A stretch of 64,000 nt of DNA from DAMBHY01 sp032068765. GTDB taxonomy: Bacteria; Bacteroidota; Bacteroidia; Bacteroidales; Dysgonomonadaceae. The position numbers and the translations under genes are program-made. Below the pieces are notes generated by a model that worked only from the letters and a program-made list of their open reading frames with translations, was not told the DNA's origin and searched no databases. Of this stretch, positions 28,644 to 37,620 are shown piece after piece. The stretch covers positions 1 to 64,000 of the forward strand of contig DAMBHY010000009.1 of assembly GCA_032068765.1 (NCBI GenBank). Direction: 5' to 3'. How positions within the stretch are numbered: position 1 is the first letter of the stretch; each line of letters starts with the position of its first letter.

Positions 28644-29294
28644 ATGATTTATGGGTATATTCGCGTAAGTAGCGACAAACAAACAGTAGAAAACCAACGA
28701 TTTGAGATAAATAGTTTTTGTGAAAAGAAAAAGTTAATTATCGACGGTTGGATAGAGGAAACAATTAGTGGTACAAAATCTTATGATAAGCGTGCTCTTG
28801 GAAAATTACTTAAAAAGATAGAAAAGGACGATTTGATTATTTGCGCCGAGCTTTCACGCCTAGGTAGAAACTTATTTATGATTATGGAAATTTTGAATAT
28901 TTGTATGAATAAGGAGTGCAAAGTTTGGACTATTAAAGACAATTATCGACTTGGTGATGATATTCAAAGTAAAGTGCTTGCTTTTGCATTTGGCCTTTCG
29001 GCTGAAATAGAGCGGAATTTAATTAGTCAAAGAACAAAAGAAGCATTGGCGAGATTGAAAGCGGAAGGCAAGCAAATTGGCAGAAGTAAAGGAACTCGAA
29101 ATAACAACTTAAACAAAATATGTCTTGAAAAGCACAATTATATTTTAGAGCAATTGGAAAAGGGCATCAGCATACCTAATATAGCAAAAAAAATAAAAGT
29201 TGCACGAGGCACGCTTTATCGTTATCTAGCTTATACTGGAATCAGATTGCCAAGCAAAACAAGCAATGGGCGCTGGGAAAGAGGAATATATTAA
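28644..29294 (+). CDS. small serine recombinase (DNA invertase/resolvase type)
   Basis: The 216-aa protein has the full catalytic domain of serine recombinases: YIRVSSDKQTVENQR with the nucleophile Ser (about residue 9), ELSRLGRN with the active-site arginines (about 73-80), and the long E helix with AEIERNLISQRTKEALARLKAEGK (about 123-146). A C-terminal helix-turn-helix follows (GISIPNIAKKIKVARGTLYRYL). Size and layout match the invertases that switch surface or specificity genes in Bacteroides (Mpi type). It ends 11 bases before the left 18-bp inverted repeat of the invertible segment, so it is the likely invertase. The invertase role is inferred from position; a resolvase role for the element is the alternative. 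Confidence 0.88.
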   Translation: MIYGYIRVSSDKQTVENQRFEINSFCEKKKLIIDGWIEETISGTKSYDKRALGKLLKKIEKDDLIICAELSRLGRNLFMIMEILNICMNKECKVWTIKDNYRLGDDIQSKVLAFAFGLSAEIERNLISQRTKEALARLKAEGKQIGRSKGTRNNNLNKICLEKHNYILEQLEKGISIPNIAKKIKVARGTLYRYLAYTGIRLPSKTSNGRWERGIY

Positions 29295-29305
29295 TCCTTT
29301 TTTAT

Positions 29306-29323
29306 TGTCCACTTTTTGAAGAC
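29306..29323 (+). repeat. left 18-bp inverted repeat of the invertible segment
   Basis: TGTCCACTTTTTGAAGAC; its exact reverse complement is at 30205-30222. In both copies the bases encode VHFLK plus the start of a Thr codon in the frame of the methyltransferase C-terminus, so crossing over here keeps the frame. The outer bases GTC and GAC are complementary, as in many recombinase sites. Confidence 0.85.
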
Positions 29324-29762
29324 AGACCCGAAGGCTCGTTATCAAGGTTATTCGTTCTTCTTTAAGGAGGGGTTTTGTTATTCAGATATAAACACTACCT
29401 TCCTAAAATGCCGTTTAAAACTAAAGACTATAAATGATGTTAAAAGTATGAGTTTGTATTCGCTAATAGACTATATACCTGCATATTACTTCGTATGTGT
29501 AATAAATTCCTTTTTTATAAGTCTTTATGTCGATAACTTCGTAAATAATACCCAAACATTTCAAATTAATGATTCAAGGCAATTACCTATTATAATTCCA
29601 ACCGAGGAACAATTGAAATCTTTTAGAAGTTTATTCAATATGGCTTTACAAATAAAGAAACAAAGGCTAAACAATTTTATTTCAAAAGATAATGAAGAGC
29701 TTCAATTATCCGAAATACAGAACAAATTAGATAAAATGGTAAATGCTCTATATGGAATATAA
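29307..29762 (+). pseudogene. silent alternative C-terminal domain of the methyltransferase
   Basis: This frame is open from the inverted repeat (VHFLKTDPKARYQGY) to TAA at 29760. It has no credible start codon, ribosome site or promoter; an ATG does not occur near its 5' end. It matches the last 155 residues of the methyltransferase along its length: FKEGFCYSDINTTFLK against FKEGFCWTDVNSTYLK, FISLYVDNFVNNTQTFQIND against LISLYVDNFINNTSHFQIND. It is not decayed (no stops), which argues for selection on use after inversion. It belongs to the TaqI-like C-terminal specificity type, so it should set the DNA sequence recognised. Confidence 0.85.
29361..29377 (+). repeat. second inverted repeat block, left copy
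   Basis: TTTAAGGAGGGGTTTTG, exactly inverted at 30133-30149. It encodes FKEGF(C) in both domains. It may be a second crossover site or just conserved coding sequence; the 17-base perfect match at DNA level with diverged flanks favours recent exchange. Confidence 0.65.
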
Positions 29763-32700
29763 GTTATTTACCATATCATCCAATTGTGTTTGAATATTTT
29801 TTAATTCTTTTTCTGTTTCTTCATTGCTTAGCAAGCATTCAAATTGCTTAATTTTAACGTTGATGGCTTTACAAAATAACAACTTATACTGTTTCAAAAT
29901 CTCTTTTGAAGGTATGATAACTGGGAGTTGGCGAGCGTCATTTATCTGAAAATGCGATGTGTTGTTTATAAAATTGTCTACATATAAACTAATTAATTTT
30001 GAGTTAATTAGAGACACAAAATACCAATCAGGAGTTCCCGAATTTAATGTAAATAAACTCATACTAAGTACATCAAAAACACCTCTTTTCTTCAGTCTGG
30101 ATTTTAAATAAGTACTGTTTACATCAGTCCAGCAAAACCCCTCCTTAAAATAGTACTGTGGATTTCTAACAACTGGCATACCTTCTCCCTTTTTACCGGA
30201 ATTAGTCTTCAAAAAGTGGACATTTTCCTTTGACCATGCAATAGCAAAAGGAGTTTCAAGATACCATCGGTTTCCGTCTTTGTCACCCTTGTCGTAAGGT
30301 ACATAGTAGCTTTTTGCAGTATCAATACCGTTATCTTTTTCCTCTTGCGTTAGTTTGTCCACGTCTGCAATTTCACTGTCGTCTATCAGGCGGTAAATGT
30401 AACCTTGCCCAAAAATATCACGTCCATGTTTTTCTTTGAGACTGTCGAACAATTCAGCAATTTCAAATTCGGATAAAGAAGTAAGAAAATCGGCCGTATT
30501 GGCGAATTGTTCTAAGCCCTGCACTTGTATTTTTTTTTTCTGTATGGCTTCGGCAAGTTTTTTTGGGCGTGATTTCAATATATTTTTTGCCCATTTTGTT
30601 GATTTGCGAATTGCGATATATTTGCCATTGTTTGCTGTAGCTAAACCTTGCCCTCCTTCTGTGAGGCATCCGAGTAATGCTATATCCCCTGGTTTGAGGC
30701 TATTGCGGTACTTTTCGAGTTCGTCTTTATTCTTTTCAATATCTCTGCTCGTTTTTATCTTATCCCACCAAGTATCGTAAAGGTCTTTTACAATTTTACC
30801 AAATTTTTTATAGATGCGCATATTCAAATCAGTGGGTTTGAATATCACAGAGTTTTGAGTATTCTGATATATTTGCTGTTCAATATTTGGATATTTTATG
30901 GGGTTTAATAGGTCTTTACTACCATCGAGAAAACGTACATTGTTCCCCTTGAGCATTATTCTTTTTTGTATCTGAATAACGCAAGTATCAACCATTGCTG
31001 CTTCAAACGGATTTGCTGTATCGAATATGTATATGATACTATTATTCAGTAGCAAATCGCGCATACCGCGCTTTGTTTGAGTAGTCCAAAATGTTTTAGG
31101 AATAATATAATTGAGTGTTCCTCCATCGTTTACAAGTTGTAAACCTTTAACTGTAAAGAGATAGTAAGTATCATCAGAAAAACCAAATTCAGCTTCATAC
31201 TTTTTTTTATCGTCAGCATTTACACTTTTAGTAGAAATATATGGCGGATTCCCCAGTACAATATCAAACCCATCTGCTACTCCAAACATCCATTCAGGGT
31301 CAAAAAATGGTGATGAGGCATTCTGGTCATAGGGATTCCATTGTGTAACTTGTTCTACGGCTGCTTCAAATCCATATAGAATATTTTTACCTTCTTCTTT
31401 TCGTATTTCAGCTTGCAAGTTTTGGATTTCTTTTGCAATTTTTTCTCTTTTTTCTTTGTTTACATCTCGTTTAAAAAGAGTCGGTTCTGCTACTTCAAAC
31501 AATGACCCTTGACGAGTTGTCCGTTCTTCTTCCCATTTTTCCTCTTGATAGTCTATAATTTCTAATTGTTTTTTCTCTATTTCCTTTCGCAAACGACTTA
31601 TTTTTTCCTCATCGGGTTTTGATGCCGTTTTGAGAATATAATTCAGAATTTCCTCCCGCTTTTTCTCATCTTCGTTTTTTATTTTTTGCTTTTTATATGA
31701 ACTGCGTGCACGAAAATGTTTGTGTCGAATATTTAACAACTCATTTTTCAACGTATTCAAATTGCTGTCGTTTGTCCAATCATTGTCAAAATTGCGAATA
31801 TTGGCACTAATCAATGTATTGGCTGAAACAAATTTTGTTTCTAAATTAGGCAGTGTGTTTATTCCGTAATTAGTTTCAGGACTATCAAAATTTACATTAT
31901 TTTGTTCACATATCAATGATATGAAAAACCGAAGTTTGCTTATTAGCATGGCAATTGGTTGTATGTCAATTCCGTAAATGCAATTTTCAATAATGTGTAG
32001 TTTTAATTCATACCGGTTTTCAGAATGTCCCTGCATTAATTCAATTATTTCAACCATACGAAGCAAGCATCCCATTGGAAAAGCACCTGAACCACAAGCA
32101 GGGTCAAGTATTTTTATGGTTTTAAGTGCTTCAATTATTTGCAGACTTTGTTCTCTTGTAAAATCATTAGGTTTTTGATGCGTGTCGAAAATTTGTCTAA
32201 TAGTATCAGATTCAATATCAGGACAATTTTGCGTTAAATGTTGAACTAAACTTTCATCTACCATGTAATTTACAATTTCCCGTGGAGTGTAAAAGGAACC
32301 TGTAGATTTGCGTGCCGATTCTTGCGTTTCAGGATTATAGGAGGCCAATAAGTTTTCAAAGACCCGGCCTAATAATTCCGGATCAAGAGACACCTGAGCA
32401 TCGTCAGTAGAGTTTTCTTCAATAGTAAAATTGTATTGAGATAAAAGCTGAAATAGACCTAAATGCTTTTCATCCTTAGATTCATCTGTGTTAAAAAACA
32501 AAACGTTGGGAACAAAAGCTCTATACTTATAATTTCCATTTGAATCACAAACATCATTTCGACTGAATCCGTCAAAATATATGGTTTCTTGTTGTATGTC
32601 AATACTCTTAAACTTATCTAAACATTCAAATAGTCCTCCATTAAGAAACGGAATTTTATCAAACAATTCAATTACTTCGTTTTCAGATATTTGAAACATT

Positions 32701-33611
32701 TCCTCGTAACGATAGAGTGTTCTCAAGTCTCGCTTGCTTTTCAGGTTGGCAAATCTACGTGGATTACCTTCTTCATCAATCACAGCTCGATTCAATGTAG
32801 CGAAGAACAAATTTTGAAGAATGGCATTATAATAATTACCACAATTTGTGGCTTTAGGATTAAAATCTCGTAATATATTTCTTAATTCTTTTTCGTCAAA
32901 CAATTCGTCTTTAACCAATTCTTTTTGTTTAATAAACCAAACAAATAGAATACGGGTAATCATACGTATGATTTTTACATTCATGTCTTCAACTTCCTTA
33001 GCTGTAGAGTTTGAAGTGTCCGGAAAAGTGACCCCTGTTTCTTTTTCCATTGCCCACTCATACCAGTTGTATAGTTTCTTATAAAAATCTTTACTCAATG
33101 CCTCAACAGAAAAGGCATCAATTATGCTTTTCAGATTTCTTTCAGATGTTTGTAAAGTTGTAAATCTTTCTTCGGCTGTTCTGCAAGGATGTTCTTTGCC
33201 AAAAAGATAGGTGTAGCGTTTGGTTTGAGTACGTTGCGTGATATAATCACCACTATCATCAAATCCCTTTGTTTCACTCAGAAAGGAAAAACGCCATTCA
33301 CTATCATTAGGTTTAAAGCTTGCAATAAAAGCCCCATCGTAAAACTTCCATGAATTTCTTAACAAGTTCCGAATACCTACACGGTTTCGTGAAAGATTGC
33401 AATTGGACGCAAGTGCAGTTTCATATACAGCAATTTCATTGCCATCATTTAGTTTGATCGTTCCAAGACGAAAAGCTGAAATTGCAATGCTTTTATCTAC
33501 ATCATAAATTGGTTCGGGATGAACTAACGCTTCATAAGTATTAGAATATACGTTACGAATTAATTGTGAGAAGTTTTCTCGGCTGTAGTTATTTTGGAAA
33601 ATTGACTTCAT
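29748..33611 (-). CDS. large adenine DNA methyltransferase (Eco57I/PglX-like) with switchable C-terminus
   Basis: The 1287-aa protein is a class I N6-adenine methyltransferase: SAM motif LDPACGSGAFPMG (about residues 501-513), catalytic motif VLGNPPYIS (about 785), and an Eco57I-type layout with a long N-terminal part (FYTPREIVNYMVDESL precedes the SAM motif) and a lysine-rich coiled insert (about 640-740). The end from residue 1130 is a TaqI-like specificity domain lying in the invertible segment. It follows the PLD-helicase gene by 15 bases, in one operon. Size and shape resemble PglX of BREX, but no pglZ, brxC or brxL is near, so BREX is not supported. Likely role: marks or recognises DNA in an anti-phage system, with specificity changed by inversion. 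Confidence 0.88.
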   Translation of the reverse strand: MKSIFQNNYSRENFSQLIRNVYSNTYEALVHPEPIYDVDKSIAISAFRLGTIKLNDGNEIAVYETALASNCNLSRNRVGIRNLLRNSWKFYDGAFIASFKPNDSEWRFSFLSETKGFDDSGDYITQRTQTKRYTYLFGKEHPCRTAEERFTTLQTSERNLKSIIDAFSVEALSKDFYKKLYNWYEWAMEKETGVTFPDTSNSTAKEVEDMNVKIIRMITRILFVWFIKQKELVKDELFDEKELRNILRDFNPKATNCGNYYNAILQNLFFATLNRAVIDEEGNPRRFANLKSKRDLRTLYRYEEMFQISENEVIELFDKIPFLNGGLFECLDKFKSIDIQQETIYFDGFSRNDVCDSNGNYKYRAFVPNVLFFNTDESKDEKHLGLFQLLSQYNFTIEENSTDDAQVSLDPELLGRVFENLLASYNPETQESARKSTGSFYTPREIVNYMVDESLVQHLTQNCPDIESDTIRQIFDTHQKPNDFTREQSLQIIEALKTIKILDPACGSGAFPMGCLLRMVEIIELMQGHSENRYELKLHIIENCIYGIDIQPIAMLISKLRFFISLICEQNNVNFDSPETNYGINTLPNLETKFVSANTLISANIRNFDNDWTNDSNLNTLKNELLNIRHKHFRARSSYKKQKIKNEDEKKREEILNYILKTASKPDEEKISRLRKEIEKKQLEIIDYQEEKWEEERTTRQGSLFEVAEPTLFKRDVNKEKREKIAKEIQNLQAEIRKEEGKNILYGFEAAVEQVTQWNPYDQNASSPFFDPEWMFGVADGFDIVLGNPPYISTKSVNADDKKKYEAEFGFSDDTYYLFTVKGLQLVNDGGTLNYIIPKTFWTTQTKRGMRDLLLNNSIIYIFDTANPFEAAMVDTCVIQIQKRIMLKGNNVRFLDGSKDLLNPIKYPNIEQQIYQNTQNSVIFKPTDLNMRIYKKFGKIVKDLYDTWWDKIKTSRDIEKNKDELEKYRNSLKPGDIALLGCLTEGGQGLATANNGKYIAIRKSTKWAKNILKSRPKKLAEAIQKKKIQVQGLEQFANTADFLTSLSEFEIAELFDSLKEKHGRDIFGQGYIYRLIDDSEIADVDKLTQEEKDNGIDTAKSYYVPYDKGDKDGNRWYLETPFAIAWSKENVHFLKTNSGKKGEGMPVVRNPQYYFKEGFCWTDVNSTYLKSRLKKRGVFDVLSMSLFTLNSGTPDWYFVSLINSKLISLYVDNFINNTSHFQINDARQLPVIIPSKEILKQYKLLFCKAINVKIKQFECLLSNEETEKELKNIQTQLDDMVNNLYSI
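30133..30149 (-). repeat. second inverted repeat block, right copy
   Basis: Plus strand CAAAACCCCTCCTTAAA, the reverse complement of 29361-29377. It lies in the expressed methyltransferase C-terminal domain, 55 bases from the outer repeat against 37 on the left side. Confidence 0.65.
30205..30222 (-). repeat. right 18-bp inverted repeat of the invertible segment
   Basis: Plus strand GTCTTCAAAAAGTGGACA, the exact reverse complement of 29306-29323. It lies within the methyltransferase frame at NVHFLKT, the point where the constant part ends and the variable end begins. Confidence 0.85.
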
Positions 33612-33626
33612 CTGTTTTTGCTTTTC

Positions 33627-36600
33627 TTAGTTAAAAGATTCGGAAAGAATTATGATGGGCTCGGCAATATCATCTTGCTTTATTTCTTCAACAAAGTATG
33701 AATCGTATTTTTTAGCCAAGCTGATAATCAGAGCTAAACACTCTTCCCGGCTTATTTGCTTTTTACTTAACTTTTTCTCAGCTCTATTTAAATCAATAGC
33801 TAAACTCGTTATTGTTCCCCATTCTATCATGCTGATAAGATGGTCAATTTGCAAACGTGTTTCGGGATCATCTACAAGTACTTTCAAATTTTTAACATGT
33901 TTTTTAGCACTATTCACATATTGTCCGGAAGCTCGAACACTGCTTATATCTTGCAATTCGGATTGCCGTGCGCTTTCAAAACTTTTTTTTGCCCGCTCTA
34001 CTTGTTCATGATGTTTATCTATACGGGTTACAGCTTTTTCTTCGGGCTTTGCTTCAAAAAATTCTATGGCTTCCAATGAGGTTAGTTCTTTACTACTTTC
34101 CTCGTCCACTAAATAAAAATTATTCCGTTTATTGGTTTTGAGAAAGACTAATGATGCGTTGTGTAAATATGTATTTTTTACAGTGCGTCTTTCTCTACCT
34201 GTTCGACTTCTTAAATTCATTTTTTCAATTCTGCGAAATTCTTTTGGATTTTGTTCTTTTAACTTCCGCAAATCTTCGAGATATTGTAATTCTTTATTCA
34301 CTTCTTCTTTATCAACTGTGGCTTCGAATAGTTTGTCTAAATCAAGGTCGATAATTTCATCTGGTGAATAAATTTGATTGTCTTCGCCCAAAGCTGTGTG
34401 AAATGACTGTATTTTAATAAGTGATGTACGAATCAAGTTTATCTGTGTATTCCCTTCTGCTGAAGGGTAAAACACATAATTGTAAATGTTCTTAAACGCA
34501 GAACCTATACGATTAATACGTCCGATACGCTGCATTAATCGAGTGGAGTTCCAGGGTGTATCATAATTGATAATAATATTACTGCGATGCAGGTTTACAC
34601 CTTCGGCAAGAACATCAGTAGTAAGAATGATATTATAATCGTTCTTTTGTTTCTTTTTAGGGCAATTTGCATCAAAGTTTTCTTCAATTATTTTGAACTT
34701 TTCACTTCGGTTGGCCGCTGAAATAGTTAAAACATCATCTCTTAAAATATATTCTTTTAAATAATTGATTGTGTCAGTTGATTCTGAAAATACAACTAAT
34801 TTTTGTCCCGGATTTAAAGATTTATCAAATAGCTCGTTATCCATTAGTTCTTTAAAAGCTGTTAGTTTAGGATCAGAAATCTGTTTTTCCCATTTTTCAC
34901 ATAACTGAATCAGTAGCTCTTGGTCTGCTTTAAGTCCTTCTAAAAATTCCGGCGTAAAATCATCAGAAACAAAAGTGCGATTTTTAGGATTATCTACTTG
35001 TGCCTTATTTATTCTTTCCTCAATTTCTTCTTCGGTTAATCCTTCTTCGTAAAATTTATTTATATCTAAATCTGGAGCAATGAAAATTTTATTATTATCA
35101 AACATTTGAATCATTCTTTCATTGGCAACTCTAAATCTATTAAGAGAGTTCTTAAATGCAAAAAAACTACTTTCCAATCGTTTAACAAGCAATGTTTTCA
35201 TTATATATGCCAGTGATTTAGAAACGAGTTCTGCTTGTTCATAGTATTGTTCTCGGACTTCTGGTAGTAAACCGAGTATGGCTTGATAACGATTATAAGA
35301 CAACGAACCAGTCAATACATCTATGGTTTTTTGAAAAAGAACAGCTTGTTCATTATCTAATAAATATTCTGTTTTGCGAGGAGGTTGTACTTTAGGAAAG
35401 TCTCCTACATCTTTTTTATAACGTTCAATTTTTTCTATATCAGTACGTGTTCTACGGATTACAAGCGGCTTGATTATTTTTTCTCTAATTTCTTCGTAAA
35501 GCTTTTTTACTGCTTGTATGTCGAGTGGATTTTGTTTTTTGAGTTGCTGATATTTCTTTATTTTAGGTGAGAAAAAGGCGGTAAGATTAGGCACGCCATC
35601 TAAATTATTAGTTTTTCGGGGGTCTTGGAAAAGCAATATTTGATGATAAAGGTCTTCAGGAGAATTATTTAAAGGAGTTGCAGAAATTAAAATTACTTTT
35701 TTCTTTAGTCCTTCAATGTTACCTTTATTTATACGCGGACATTTGCAGATGTCTTGTAACTGTTTAAACATCGCTGTCTCGTGATTCCTATACTTATGGC
35801 TCTCATCCACAAGAATCAAATCATATTCTTCAGCGTTCCAATAATTAATGTCATCAGTATCTAATATTTTTTTTAAACTTCCATTTGAAATAAACTTTAC
35901 ATTTGTTATACCAAATTTATCAAAAGTCATTTTCCAGTTTTTTTCGACGGCGGGTGGATAGACTACTAATATTTTAGTTTTATCTTTTCCGTTTTCTAAA
36001 CTAAAGCGTTTGGCAATCATCGTCGCGATAACAGTTTTGCCTAACCCAACTACGTCTGAAAGAAAAAAACCATCATACCTCAATAATTTCTTGTAACCCT
36101 CATCCACTGCTTCTATTTGGTACTCCATTCTTTTAAAACCTTCCGGTAGATCGTAAAAGTTTTCAGTATCATAACTTACTCTGTCACCGAAATACTCAAT
36201 TAGCATTTTAATGTACAATTCATACGGCGTTACATCGCCTGATAGATAAGTTTCTGATTTGGTTTTTTCTATGTCTGTAGGTAGGATTGTACATCCGTCC
36301 GCTTCAGTCCAAAGTCTTTCAAACTCTTCAAGAGCAAAAGCTACATCTGCGTTGTCATGCAAAAGTACATTAAACTCGTATTGTTTTTCTTGACTTATTC
36401 CTAAACCATTGTCTGTAAAGTTACTTGAGCCAGTAATAACTCCTGCGTTGAGTGTGTGATTATTAAAATTGTCAGGATATAGAATATAAATTTTAGCATG
36501 TATCTTTTTACTTGGATGAGCTCGCACTTCAATTTTCTTATCAACTATATCTTGAATGAATTGGAACATCCCATTTTCAATATCATTTTTGTAATCGGAT

Positions 36601-36896
36601 GTTTCTATGTCATTTTTTACACTTTGTAAAAAATCATCTTTTATTTGTTCGTTATCGGAAAAATAAACAATCCCTTTTACTTGAGCCTCAGACAGGTACT
36701 TATCTACATTGATTCCTACAAGGATTCGTGTTTTCTCAACTTTTTGAAGTAAAGGTTGTATTTTAAAATAACCTGATGCACGTAAATATCCCACCACGGC
36801 ATCAAAACAATTAATAGATGGATTGTTTTGAAATACTCCTTCAAATTTATTGAACAAAGTGTTTTCTAGATTGTTCGTGAAAAACTTAGTGGACAT
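33627..36896 (-). CDS. PLD-domain superfamily 2 helicase
   Basis: The 1089-aa protein joins an N-terminal phospholipase D-like nuclease domain to a SNF2/DEAH-type helicase. PLD part: HAKIYILY near residue 129 and GSSNFTDNG near 153, a single HxK plus GSxN half motif, so an active enzyme would need a dimer. Helicase part: VVGLGKTVIAT near 284, VDESHKYRN near 358, SATPLNNS near 402, and QRIGRINRIG near 789; a long insert separates the two RecA-like lobes. It is cotranscribed with the methyltransferase. Helicase-nuclease with methyltransferase suggests restriction of unmodified or invading DNA. I know of no standard name for this two-gene form. Confidence 0.85.
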   Translation of the reverse strand: MSTKFFTNNLENTLFNKFEGVFQNNPSINCFDAVVGYLRASGYFKIQPLLQKVEKTRILVGINVDKYLSEAQVKGIVYFSDNEQIKDDFLQSVKNDIETSDYKNDIENGMFQFIQDIVDKKIEVRAHPSKKIHAKIYILYPDNFNNHTLNAGVITGSSNFTDNGLGISQEKQYEFNVLLHDNADVAFALEEFERLWTEADGCTILPTDIEKTKSETYLSGDVTPYELYIKMLIEYFGDRVSYDTENFYDLPEGFKRMEYQIEAVDEGYKKLLRYDGFFLSDVVGLGKTVIATMIAKRFSLENGKDKTKILVVYPPAVEKNWKMTFDKFGITNVKFISNGSLKKILDTDDINYWNAEEYDLILVDESHKYRNHETAMFKQLQDICKCPRINKGNIEGLKKKVILISATPLNNSPEDLYHQILLFQDPRKTNNLDGVPNLTAFFSPKIKKYQQLKKQNPLDIQAVKKLYEEIREKIIKPLVIRRTRTDIEKIERYKKDVGDFPKVQPPRKTEYLLDNEQAVLFQKTIDVLTGSLSYNRYQAILGLLPEVREQYYEQAELVSKSLAYIMKTLLVKRLESSFFAFKNSLNRFRVANERMIQMFDNNKIFIAPDLDINKFYEEGLTEEEIEERINKAQVDNPKNRTFVSDDFTPEFLEGLKADQELLIQLCEKWEKQISDPKLTAFKELMDNELFDKSLNPGQKLVVFSESTDTINYLKEYILRDDVLTISAANRSEKFKIIEENFDANCPKKKQKNDYNIILTTDVLAEGVNLHRSNIIINYDTPWNSTRLMQRIGRINRIGSAFKNIYNYVFYPSAEGNTQINLIRTSLIKIQSFHTALGEDNQIYSPDEIIDLDLDKLFEATVDKEEVNKELQYLEDLRKLKEQNPKEFRRIEKMNLRSRTGRERRTVKNTYLHNASLVFLKTNKRNNFYLVDEESSKELTSLEAIEFFEAKPEEKAVTRIDKHHEQVERAKKSFESARQSELQDISSVRASGQYVNSAKKHVKNLKVLVDDPETRLQIDHLISMIEWGTITSLAIDLNRAEKKLSKKQISREECLALIISLAKKYDSYFVEEIKQDDIAEPIIILSESFN

Positions 36897-36922
36897 ATAT
36901 TTAAATTATTAGTTGATTTATG

Positions 36923-36930
36923 CAAATTTA
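36923..36930 (-). promoter_or_regulatory. -7 box of the helicase-methyltransferase operon
   Basis: The minus strand reads TAAATTTG (plus CAAATTTA), 27 bases before the helicase ATG. The -33 box is not clear. Confidence 0.5.
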
Positions 36931-36998
36931 CAAAAACTAAACCAATATCTGTTATTAATAAATCATCTATAAAAAGATAATATTATAAGTTTAAATTA

Positions 36999-37595
36999 TT
37001 ATTTACTATTAATTACCTCCTTTTCCAGTCTCTCTTTCTCTTTCGTCAACCTTTCCTCCTGTTCAATAATCCTCGCCCTTTGTTTTACATTCTCTTCAAA
37101 ATTCTCCACTTGTTTGCGGAGTTCCTTGATTTTTCTGTTGTTTCGATGAAAATAAAAAATGGTATCCATCGTTGCCATTTCTTCCTTGGTAGCGTGTCCA
37201 ATCATTTGGATATAACGGTACTTTAAATCGTTATCGGAATACAATTCTTTCTCGGCTTTTAAAGAGGTACCCCATAGTGTTAATCCGAGAATAATTGCCA
37301 TAAATCCCAACACAATAAGCATTGTATTAATGGAAGTAGGCGAAAAATCGATTCGTCGTTTCTCATTTCGGATAATAATCTCCATTTCATTCAGTAGTTC
37401 AGATTGTTTGTTATTCGAACCTTCAATAAAGGTCTTCACTTGCCGGATTTCGTCAATTAGTTCATCGTTGTTAATTTCAATAATTTCCTTTGATTGTTCT
37501 TTCCCAATTTTTTCAATCTGCAAATTAGTTTTGTCTAATTTCTGATTGATTTCTTCAAACATCATCAGGATGTTGTCGTTGTCAGTTGTTGCCAT
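36999..37595 (-). CDS. membrane coiled-coil protein of the mobilization region
   Basis: The 198-aa protein has an N-terminal coiled coil (about residues 8-90), one membrane segment (INTMLIVLGFMAIILGLTLW, about 88-107) and a C-terminal charged coiled coil ending LEKEVINSK. I do not recognise a catalytic domain. It lies 25 bases after the relaxase gene, in the order mobA-relaxase-this gene common in mobilizable elements of Bacteroidota. A role in docking the relaxosome at the membrane is only a guess. Confidence 0.7.
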   Translation of the reverse strand: MATTDNDNILMMFEEINQKLDKTNLQIEKIGKEQSKEIIEINNDELIDEIRQVKTFIEGSNNKQSELLNEMEIIIRNEKRRIDFSPTSINTMLIVLGFMAIILGLTLWGTSLKAEKELYSDNDLKYRYIQMIGHATKEEMATMDTIFYFHRNNRKIKELRKQVENFEENVKQRARIIEQEERLTKEKERLEKEVINSK

Positions 37596-37620
37596 AATAG
37601 TTTGTTTTTTTGTGTTGGTT

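Larger units (their letters stand above)
29306..30222. other. 917-bp invertible segment exchanging the methyltransferase C-terminal domain
   Basis: The segment is bounded by the 18-bp inverted repeats and contains two convergent open frames that encode homologous C-terminal domains: the expressed one on the minus strand (30222-29748) and the silent one on the plus strand (29307-29762). They overlap by 15 bases in the middle and end alike, NNLYSI and NALYGI. Inversion would join the silent domain to the methyltransferase at NVHFLKT in frame and give a protein of about 1280 residues. Confidence 0.85.

Noticed and set aside
29316..29762. Independent small gene starting at the annotated-looking codon 29316
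   Set aside because: The frame is open upstream through the inverted repeat, has no ATG or ribosome site, and matches a domain end; it is a cassette, not a gene of its own.
29748..36896. BREX or DISARM system
   Set aside because: The methyltransferase looks like PglX, but pglZ, brxC, brxL, drmA and drmB are absent; the helicase carries a PLD domain at its N-terminus, which does not fit either set.
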